Shown here: in pieces, positions 1-5,878 of the stretch | Layout: every line of letters starts with the position of its first letter | Numbering within the stretch: position 1 is the stretch's first letter | Assembly: GCA_029932795.1 (NCBI GenBank) | Contig: JAOZPL010000093.1 | Location: forward strand, 1 to 7,585 | Length of the DNA stretch: 7,585 nucleotides | Source of the DNA: Candidatus Zixiibacteriota bacterium | Lineage (GTDB): Bacteria > Zixibacteria > MSB-5A5 > GN15 > FEB-12 | Direction of reading: 5' to 3' | The notes under the pieces: generated by a model | Database searches by the model: none | The model's input: only the letters and a program-made list of their open reading frames with translations | Told to the model about the DNA's origin: nothing | Made by a program: the position numbers and the translations under genes

Positions 1-1207
1 AGGTCATGTAAATGCGGCCGCGATCCGTTGACCAGCCGTTCGTCCTGGCCTCGTTGTACGAGAAATGACGGTTACAATAATTATACCGATCGATCATCTC
101 CAGACGATTTTCGATAATCCTCGTGCTGGGATCGACATCATGCTCCTTCCAGAACTGTTCGAGGAAGTTCTCTTTCCCTGCCGGAGAAAGCTGTGACAAT
201 GTCAGTTTCTGATCGGGTGTCAACAGGTATGTAACCAGGTGCTTTTTCTCCTTGAGTGACAGTGCATAATAGGGATCCACTATCTGCAATCCATCAGGAA
301 CATGAACCGGCCGTTGTTCCGGGACAATGGTCAGATCGACCATGGCCGTATCATTCTCTTCCGTGACCAAGTCAGTTGCAATCATACGCAACTGGTACCG
401 GCCCGGCGTCCAGCCGGTTATGTCGAATCTTTCTGTAACAACCGCCGTGCTACCCGGCTTGTCCCGAAGCTTGTAACCGAAATTCCGGTAAATTGCGCCG
501 CTATTATCGAGCGCTGTATAAGCGAGCCTATAACCGTGACTTCCTGGTTCCGGAAAACGGAGGTTGTACAACTCCGCGTAAAGACAGGCAACCGTGTCCT
601 TGTAACTGAAAACCCGGAGTGGGTTAATAAGCACCTGAAACCCATTAAACACCATGCGACCGGCAGCTGCCTCCTCGCCAACATACGCGATCTGACGAGC
701 GAGGCAGACGCCACCGATTGTCAACCTCTCTGTCCTGCCCGGTTTAACAACAACACTGTCCAGAAAGAACGTTCCTTCCCGTTTACTAACAGCATCAATA
801 ACTGTCACCCGGGCATTGTAAAAGCCGGGTTTTACCATCAAGGATATGCGATTGAACAGAGTAAACTCAGTGCCAGCCGCCTCCTTCGGCGAGGACACCC
901 TAACAGAGAAATAGGTGCTGTTTGAATCAATCGGTAAACCATCAGCGCCCAGTAAAACAACCTGAGCGAAAACCCGTCCGTAGAAGTGCGGGTCTGCTGA
1001 ATCCGGCCTGAAGAACTCAAGCTGCTGTCGACTCAGCGTAAACGGAAAATCAACATGCACCAGTGTATCATAGACCGGGTTATTGAAGACAACTGAACCC
1101 GCATAGACGGTCAGTTGATCGTCACTGGTCTGAGCCGGCAGTGAAACTGCCAGGCACACCATAAGAGAAAAGATCAACAACTGATGTCCTCTCACAACTC
1201 TGCGCAT
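1..1207 (-). CDS. GWxTD-domain exported protein, C-terminus cut by window edge
   Basis: An open frame of 402 codons starts at the ATG at 1207-1205 and runs off the left edge without a stop. Residues 1-25 form a signal peptide: basic start (MRRVVRGHQ), hydrophobic core (LLIFSLMVCLAVSL) and a likely signal peptidase I site after LPA. Residues about 30-155 and 163-297 look like two beta-sandwich modules, each with a PG-x-Y hairpin (P127-Y130, P268-Y271). A helical linker follows, with FW-x-x-x-D near 352-357, then GWSTDRGRIY at 391-400, the family hallmark. Perhaps 50-70 residues are missing, judged from the complete paralogue next door. An AGAGG ribosome site lies 5 bases before the ATG and the upstream stop is 9 bases away, so the two genes are probably translationally coupled. 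There is no lipobox, so the product is probably periplasmic or surface-located. Its biochemical function is unknown. Family assignment is firm; role is not. Confidence 0.88.
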   Translation of the reverse strand, partial: MRRVVRGHQLLIFSLMVCLAVSLPAQTSDDQLTVYAGSVVFNNPVYDTLVHVDFPFTLSRQQLEFFRPDSADPHFYGRVFAQVVLLGADGLPIDSNSTYFSVRVSSPKEAAGTEFTLFNRISLMVKPGFYNARVTVIDAVSKREGTFFLDSVVVKPGRTERLTIGGVCLARQIAYVGEEAAAGRMVFNGFQVLINPLRVFSYKDTVACLYAELYNLRFPEPGSHGYRLAYTALDNSGAIYRNFGYKLRDKPGSTAVVTERFDITGWTPGRYQLRMIATDLVTEENDTAMVDLTIVPEQRPVHVPDGLQIVDPYYALSLKEKKHLVTYLLTPDQKLTLSQLSPAGKENFLEQFWKEHDVDPSTRIIENRLEMIDRYNYCNRHFSYNEARTNGWSTDRGRIYMT

Positions 1208-1219
1208 TGATGCCTCTTA
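1208..1219 (-). promoter_or_regulatory. Ribosome binding site overlapping the upstream stop codon
   Basis: Reading leftward, the TAA stop of the first GWxTD gene (1219-1217) runs directly into GAGG (1216-1213), which is 5 bases before the ATG at 1207. This site fixes the start of the second GWxTD gene. It also suggests that ribosomes finishing the first gene can re-initiate on the second. Confidence 0.75.
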
Positions 1220-2590
1220 AAAGTCCGGCGTTTGATACAAGCCGTCGTACGGGTACTGAAGACGGTAGTCACCGTCTTCGTTTTCATCAACAAAAGTGAA
1301 GCGCTTATACCGACCACTGAGATAGTAGTGCCACACCTGATACGGATGTGAGTAAGGGGAAAACGGAAAATCGTCCAGCTCGTCCGGCTCGCCGTGTTTT
1401 ATGTAGATTCGCCCCCGGTCAGTCCGCCAGCCTTCACGTCTCAACACCGTGAAGCGCTGGTTGGCCTCATAAACACGACGATAGAACTCTTTCATAGCCT
1501 CATTCTCTACTGTACCTACCGTCGGATCGCGCTGGCGCCAGAATTCTGCAAAGGCCTGCCGTCGTTCCTCAACTGAGCTCTGCTTCTTCATTTCATCAAG
1601 TTCACCCGGTTTTGAAATGTACGCCAGTTGGTCAAGTGTCATCTTCCAGTCATACTTGATAAGTGCATTCTGTGTCCAGATTATCTCAAACTCCATTCTC
1701 TGCATAGCCAGCTTCTTGTTGCGTCGTCCGCGAAGATAGACTTCCATCTCGTAGGAACCGGGCGGAAGCTTCTCAAGCGAAATCTCCCGCAACTGTCTTA
1801 CGACCGGGTCAGTCAGCGCCGTATGCAGCGTGTCGCGGTACACCAGCCCCTTGGCGACATGACGCAGTCTGGTTTCGACCACGACCTTCTCGGTTGAATC
1901 CGAACCTCGATATATCTCCAGATAAAACAAAAGCCGGTTGTCCTCATCCCCACCAAAAGCCCTGGACACCGACGGAACGACCTGCAGGTTTCCCTTCCGG
2001 AAAACACTCCCGGAATCCGACAGTTCATTTACAGCTTGCGTAAACTCGATATCGGAAAACGTGGGCTGAGAGATGTTCAGATCTTTCAGCTTCGTCTTCA
2101 GCTTGCGCGTCACTACCCGCCTGCTGATGAGGTCGCGAAGCGTAAACTCAATTGTATACTTCCCCGGCAGCAGGTCGAAACTGGCTTGACTTGTCCGATA
2201 ATCAGACCCTGACTCAGTTCGCTGCTGAGTGGCGACTGTTATTTTCTTCTCCCGTTTGAAATCCGCCACTTGGCCCCCCTCATAATCCCTGATGATGGCG
2301 GCAACCTCATAACGGGCGATCCATCGACCAGCCGACTTGTTAAACTCCAGTCCGGAATTGAATATCTGATAATACAATTCCAGCCGTACCTTGCCGGTCT
2401 CCTCGGACATGAAGCGCGCATAATCAACGAACAGATGTGGCCCCGCATCCGGGTCGCCACCAACCATCCAGAGGGGTGGTTGTGCACAGGAAGAACAGGC
2501 CCCGAACAGGCACATAGCCAGCCACACTGACAGTATCAGGAAAAGATCCCTTATCATCATTCTGCGTACTGAAACCAGCGAGCTAATCAT
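1217..2590 (-). CDS. GWxTD-domain lipoprotein-like exported protein
   Basis: A complete protein of 457 residues from the ATG at 2590. Residues 1-32 are an export signal: arginines at 9, 10 and 14, hydrophobic core LFLILSVWLAMCLFGA, then C32. The lipobox is imperfect (L-F-G-A-C, Phe at -3), so lipidation is likely but unproven. Two beta-rich modules follow (about 65-170 and 175-305) with hairpins PGKY (142-145) and PGSY (277-280). Next come a helical linker with FWRQRDP (350-356), then GWRTDRGRIY (387-396), GEPD (400-403) and an aromatic C-terminus (VWHYYL, FTFVD). Length and layout fit full-length GWxTD proteins. The frame is open up to 2833, but a start there would overlap the permease by 158 bases with no export signal. 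ATGs at 2560 and 2557 are alternative starts giving a more compact signal; no candidate has a strong Shine-Dalgarno. Function is unknown. Exporter linkage suggests an envelope partner role, which is inference. Confidence 0.87.
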   Translation of the reverse strand: MISSLVSVRRMMIRDLFLILSVWLAMCLFGACSSCAQPPLWMVGGDPDAGPHLFVDYARFMSEETGKVRLELYYQIFNSGLEFNKSAGRWIARYEVAAIIRDYEGGQVADFKREKKITVATQQRTESGSDYRTSQASFDLLPGKYTIEFTLRDLISRRVVTRKLKTKLKDLNISQPTFSDIEFTQAVNELSDSGSVFRKGNLQVVPSVSRAFGGDEDNRLLFYLEIYRGSDSTEKVVVETRLRHVAKGLVYRDTLHTALTDPVVRQLREISLEKLPPGSYEMEVYLRGRRNKKLAMQRMEFEIIWTQNALIKYDWKMTLDQLAYISKPGELDEMKKQSSVEERRQAFAEFWRQRDPTVGTVENEAMKEFYRRVYEANQRFTVLRREGWRTDRGRIYIKHGEPDELDDFPFSPYSHPYQVWHYYLSGRYKRFTFVDENEDGDYRLQYPYDGLYQTPDF

Positions 2591-2675
2591 CAGCTTCAAT
2601 GTATCTGGCGTACACAGGCAGGGCAACACAAAAAAACGGAACAGGTACGGCAAGACACCTAGCCAGTTGAGAGTA
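2591..2675 (-). other. 85-base spacer between exporter genes and GWxTD genes
   Basis: This is the only gap in the block longer than 24 bases. Reading leftward it starts after the TAG of the second permease gene. It holds a weak hairpin followed by a run of seven T, and no convincing Shine-Dalgarno close to the next ATG. I see no clear -35/-10 pair. It separates the pump genes from the two GWxTD genes and is the most likely place for expression of the two parts to be uncoupled. Confidence 0.5.
2630..2660 (-). terminator. Weak terminator-like or attenuating hairpin (tentative)
   Basis: On the minus-strand transcript AGGT (2660-2657) can pair with ACCT (2646-2643). Two inner G-U pairs leave a loop of about 6 bases. 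Six bases after the stem comes a run of seven T (2636-2630). The stem is short and the T-run is offset, so this is at best a partial terminator that would lower expression of the GWxTD genes relative to the pump. It may be chance. Confidence 0.2.
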
Positions 2676-3929
2676 CTATTCGTAGCGAAGGGCCTCAATC
2701 GGATCAAGCCAGGCGGCTTTAACCGCAGGATAAATACCGGAGACCAAGCCAACCGACACTGCGACAACAAAACCAACAACAGTCCAGAATACGGAGACAG
2801 CCAGAGGAAAACTGAGCAAGGCATTAACCACAAGCCCCAGTGCGATACCAGCTAGCACACCGATTATACCACCGGTGCCGGACAGAGTCATTGCCTCCGT
2901 AAGGAATTGCAGGATGACGTTGGATCGTTTGGCACCAATGGCTTTGCGAATACCGATCTCTCGTGTTCGCTCGGTCACCGAAACCAGCATGATGTTCATT
3001 ACTCCGATCCCGCCGACCATCAGGCCAACCGAGGTGATAACGATCATGGCAAGGTATATGTACTTGGTGATATTACCGATCATTTCCTTGAACTGCTCCT
3101 GGGTGGAAAGGGCGAAGTTGTTCTCTTTGTTGAACGGTACCTTGCGATATACCCGGAGTGCGCCGATTATTTCCTCTTTGGCTTGTTCGATTTTCTCATA
3201 GTTGACAGCCCGGACTTGCAGCGAAAGTGCTTCGTCCCATGGTATCAGTTTTTCATAAGTGGACAGTGGGATACAGACCAACCTGTTCTCATAGTCATTC
3301 CCAAAATTCGACTTGACCCGCTCGAAAACGCCGATAACCTGAAATTTTTGACCATTCACCCTGATCTCCTGGCCCACCGGTTCCTCTCCCCCCTCGAAAA
3401 GAACATCTGCCACGTCGGCGCCGATTACGCAGACCATAAGACGAAACTGGAGATCTGTATTGGTAATGAAGCGACCAACCGAGAGGTTCCTCTCACGCAC
3501 CTTCATATAATCCGGCCAGGTACCTACGAAACTGTTCCGGGTAAATTTACGATTCTTGAACTTGACCTCGTTACCTCCCCGTGCCCAGTGATGGTTCTGT
3601 GGCGCCACACCGTCAACCGAAGGACAGTTGGCAAGTATTGCTTTAGCCTCACCCACCGTGATCCAGGGACGATTACGTTCTTCCTCGCTCAGATCATCGT
3701 AGTTAGTGTTCGGGGGAAACCTGTCAACGATAATAATGTTCGACCCCAGCCGGTCAATTTCATTATCCGCAGCGTTGTTAAGACCATCCACGATAGATGC
3801 CATGCCAATAACGGAACCAACACCGACCATAACACCGAGAATAGTAAGACTTGAGCGGAGCTTGTTGGTGCGAATCGATGAAAGCGCCATCAGAATCGCA
3901 TCCTTGATTTCAACGGGGGTAAGAATCAT
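2676..3929 (-). CDS. MacB/FtsX-family ABC transporter permease, second subunit
   Basis: An inner-membrane permease of 417 residues without an ATPase domain. The fold is that of the type VII (mechanotransmission) class: a cytoplasmic amphipathic start (ALSSIRTNKLRSSLTILG, 15-32), TM1 about 28-48, a large periplasmic domain (about 50-285), then three membrane segments near 290-315, 345-370 and 376-400. Diagnostic motifs are VSVTERTREIGIRKAIGAK at 316-334, in the loop after TM2 that couples to the ATPase, and the C-terminus GIYPAVKAAWLDPIEALRYE (398-417). GGTGAG 6 bases before the ATG supports the start, and the upstream permease gene ends 12 bases earlier. It is a diverged paralogue of that neighbour, so the two probably form a heterodimer driven by the ATPase encoded upstream. 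The substrate cannot be read from sequence. Family members couple ATP hydrolysis to periplasmic conformational change rather than cross-membrane substrate passage. Confidence 0.93.
   Translation of the reverse strand: MILTPVEIKDAILMALSSIRTNKLRSSLTILGVMVGVGSVIGMASIVDGLNNAADNEIDRLGSNIIIVDRFPPNTNYDDLSEEERNRPWITVGEAKAILANCPSVDGVAPQNHHWARGGNEVKFKNRKFTRNSFVGTWPDYMKVRERNLSVGRFITNTDLQFRLMVCVIGADVADVLFEGGEEPVGQEIRVNGQKFQVIGVFERVKSNFGNDYENRLVCIPLSTYEKLIPWDEALSLQVRAVNYEKIEQAKEEIIGALRVYRKVPFNKENNFALSTQEQFKEMIGNITKYIYLAMIVITSVGLMVGGIGVMNIMLVSVTERTREIGIRKAIGAKRSNVILQFLTEAMTLSGTGGIIGVLAGIALGLVVNALLSFPLAVSVFWTVVGFVVAVSVGLVSGIYPAVKAAWLDPIEALRYE
2956..2999 (-). repeat. Conserved permease coupling-loop segment, copy 1
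   Basis: These 44 bases match 4222-4265 at 40 positions by direct comparison. They encode the end of TM2 and the VSVTERTREIG loop in the second permease. This is homology between paralogous genes under strong constraint, not a mobile or regulatory repeat. It could nevertheless support recombination that deletes or fuses the two permease genes. Confidence 0.6.
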
Positions 3930-3941
3930 TATCTGCTCACC

Positions 3942-5165
3942 CTATTCGTAGCTCAGCGCCTTGACCGGATCGAGACGGGCAGCCCGCATGGCAGGATAGA
4001 TCCCGAATATCAACCCGATGCCGATTGATATTGACAGCCCGGCGATTATGGCCAGGGCCGATGGTGAGATATTCATGTCAATCAGCGCCACCAGCCACCG
4101 GGCGATCAAGAAACCAAAGACAATTCCTATAACCCCTCCGGCCAGAGTCACCATCGTAGATTCAAACACAAATTGCACCAGAATATGTTTCTGCTTGGCC
4201 CCCAGTGACTTTCTGATGCCAATCTCACGTGTTCGCTCCGTCACCGAGACCATCATGATGTTCATCACCACAATGCCTCCAACAACCAATGAAATGGAGG
4301 AAATGCCTATAAGCCCCATCCTGAAAATCCGTGTGATTTGATTAAGGAAGTCCAGCACGCTTTCGGCAGTCATCATGTCAAAGTCGTCCGGCTTGTCGTA
4401 GGGTACGTTTCGCTTAGCCCGCAAAACCATCCGCACCTGATCCATGGCCTCTTCCAGCCTTTCGACCGAGACGGCCTTGATGGTAAGATATACCCCCCTG
4501 CGTCGTGACACTCCGAACTGCGTAACAAAACAGGACAGCGGAATGATCACAAAATCATCCTGGCTTTCGCCGAACATCGATCCCCGTCTCCTGGCAACGC
4601 CAATAACCCGGTACTTTTTGCTCCCCACTTTGATTTGCTTGCCGAGAGGATCCTGACCTTCGAAGAACGTTTCCCGTATGAGATCACCAATAAAGACTAC
4701 CGGCCGCCGGTAGAGGTCATCCTCATAGGAATGGAATCTCCCCTGGGCAACCTCAAAATCCACGATATCAATAAAGCTGGCGGTCCCTCCCATGACAGTT
4801 ACTCTGCGCAACTTATCGTTTCTATACTTGACCGTAGCTTCGGTAAACGTTCTCGGAGATACTTTCTCACAAAGAGAGCAGCCTTTTTCAATGAGCTCAG
4901 CATCCTCCAGCACAATCGGTTTGCGCTTCACCTTTTCCAGAAACATATCATCGCTCGAAACAATCATCATTTTGGCGACCATAAACGTGGACGGGCCAAG
5001 GGAGCTGATGTCTTCCTCGATGGCATCCATCATCCCCTCGAGCGCAGAGATAATGGTCATGACCGACGTAACACCGAAAATGATACCCAGCAGCGTCAGT
5101 CCTGATCGCAACTTGTTCGCACGGAGAGCGTCAAAGGCGATGCGGAGAAGAGAACCCGCAATCAT
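3942..5165 (-). CDS. MacB/FtsX-family ABC transporter permease, first subunit
   Basis: An inner-membrane permease of 407 residues with the MacB_PCD plus FtsX layout: a cytoplasmic start (FDALRANKLRSGLTLLG, 11-27), TM1 about 22-42, a periplasmic domain (about 45-280), TM2 283-306, TM3 335-361 and TM4 370-392. The conserved loop VSVTERTREIGIRKSLGAK occupies 306-324 and the C-terminus GIYPAMRAARLDPVKALSYE occupies 388-407, both typical of MacB-type permeases. No Walker motifs are present; the ATPase is the separate gene 3 bases upstream. AGG lies 6 bases before the ATG and overlaps the ATPase stop codon, so coupling is likely. A C-x-x-C pair (C96, C99) in the periplasmic domain is unusual: the paralogue has only the second cysteine (C102). 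It probably pairs with the downstream permease. LolC/E-like lipoprotein release or a drug/peptide efflux role are both possible. The adaptor and TolC genes alongside favour tripartite export. Confidence 0.93.
   Translation of the reverse strand: MIAGSLLRIAFDALRANKLRSGLTLLGIIFGVTSVMTIISALEGMMDAIEEDISSLGPSTFMVAKMMIVSSDDMFLEKVKRKPIVLEDAELIEKGCSLCEKVSPRTFTEATVKYRNDKLRRVTVMGGTASFIDIVDFEVAQGRFHSYEDDLYRRPVVFIGDLIRETFFEGQDPLGKQIKVGSKKYRVIGVARRRGSMFGESQDDFVIIPLSCFVTQFGVSRRRGVYLTIKAVSVERLEEAMDQVRMVLRAKRNVPYDKPDDFDMMTAESVLDFLNQITRIFRMGLIGISSISLVVGGIVVMNIMMVSVTERTREIGIRKSLGAKQKHILVQFVFESTMVTLAGGVIGIVFGFLIARWLVALIDMNISPSALAIIAGLSISIGIGLIFGIYPAMRAARLDPVKALSYE
4222..4265 (-). repeat. Conserved permease coupling-loop segment, copy 2
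   Basis: The counterpart of 2956-2999, with 40 of 44 bases identical, in the first permease gene. It encodes the same end of TM2 and the start of the T-E-R-T-R-E-I-G loop. The flanking sequence diverges much more, consistent with an old duplication and strong constraint on this loop. Confidence 0.6.
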
Positions 5166-5168
5166 GGC

Positions 5169-5876
5169 TTACCTGACGCCGTTCCTTTGGCTCTCAGGAA
5201 TCGCCTCATCGCCGGCGATTTGACCGTCCAGAATGGAGAGGACTCGCTGGGCGTGATGGGCGATACTGGATTCATGGGTGACGGTGATAATCGTATTACC
5301 CTGCCGGTGCAATTCGTCGAACAACTGCATGATTTCCTCGGAGACCTTGCTGTCAAGGTTACCGGTCGGTTCATCGGCGAGGATGAGCGATGGGGTGTTC
5401 ACCAGTGCCCGGGCAACCGCCACGCGTTGCCGCTCACCACCGGATAATTCGCTTGGTTTGTGCATTACGCGGTCGCCAAGCTGCACCTTGGCCAGTGCCT
5501 CCTGAGCCATCTGGCGCCGTTGTCGGGCAGGCGTACCGTTGTAAATGAGAGGTAACTCGACATTGTGCAATGAAGTCGCGCGCGGCAGAAGGTTGAATGT
5601 CTGAAAAACAAAACCAATTTCACGATTGCGTATATTGGCCAGTTCATTGTCATTCATATCACTGACGCGTCGTTCGTTCAGGTAATACTCTCCCCTGGAC
5701 GGGGTATCGAGACAACCAATCAGATTCATCAGAGTTGATTTCCCCGAACCGGACGGGCCCATAATAGCGACATACTCACCCCGATCGATAGTGATCGAGA
5801 CTTCTCTCAAGGCGTGGAGCGTTTCTATCCCCATCACATAGGTTCTCCAGAGGTCTTTTGTCCGGATCAGTGACAT
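5169..5876 (-). CDS. MacB/LolD-class ABC transporter ATP-binding protein
   Basis: A complete 235-residue cytoplasmic nucleotide-binding subunit that powers the adjacent permeases. All catalytic elements are visible: Walker A GPSGSGKST (40-48), Q-loop Q92 in FQTFNLLP, signature LSGGERQ (144-150), Walker B LILADEP (164-170) with catalytic E169, D-loop GNLD (172-175) and switch histidine H201 in VTHE. The segment ADEPTGNLDS, the IRNREIGFVFQ stretch and the short length are characteristic of the MacB/LolD/FtsE class. The ATG at 5876 is 2 bases from the adaptor gene's stop. A GAGGGG tract inside the end of that gene serves as a somewhat distant ribosome site. Being separate from the permease, unlike E. 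coli MacB, it can pair as a homodimer with a permease heterodimer. I give no symbol because MacB and LolD cannot be told apart here by the ATPase alone. Confidence 0.95.
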   Translation of the reverse strand: MSLIRTKDLWRTYVMGIETLHALREVSITIDRGEYVAIMGPSGSGKSTLMNLIGCLDTPSRGEYYLNERRVSDMNDNELANIRNREIGFVFQTFNLLPRATSLHNVELPLIYNGTPARQRRQMAQEALAKVQLGDRVMHKPSELSGGERQRVAVARALVNTPSLILADEPTGNLDSKVSEEIMQLFDELHRQGNTIITVTHESSIAHHAQRVLSILDGQIAGDEAIPESQRNGVR

Positions 5877-5878
5877 AT

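Noticed and set aside
302..925. Plus-strand open frame of 207 codons
   Set aside because: Antisense to the second GWxTD gene, whose frame has a signal peptide, a ribosome site and the GWxTD motif. The plus-strand product has no recognisable family features.
2591..2833. N-terminal extension of the first GWxTD gene up to 2833 (538 residues)
   Set aside because: It would overlap the upstream permease gene by 158 bases on the same strand in another frame, and would place the clear export signal in mid-protein. The extra 81 residues are out-of-frame permease sequence.
2907..3854. Long plus-strand open frame of 315 codons
   Set aside because: It lies wholly antisense to the well-conserved second permease gene. 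The translation is rich in His, Asn and Asp with no recognisable domain, and no supporting ribosome site was evident. It is a shadow frame.
4635..5223. Plus-strand open frames opposite the first permease (4635-5105 and 4792-5223)
   Set aside because: Both are complementary to conserved permease codons and have no domain signature. The second also crosses the permease-ATPase junction without a plausible start site.
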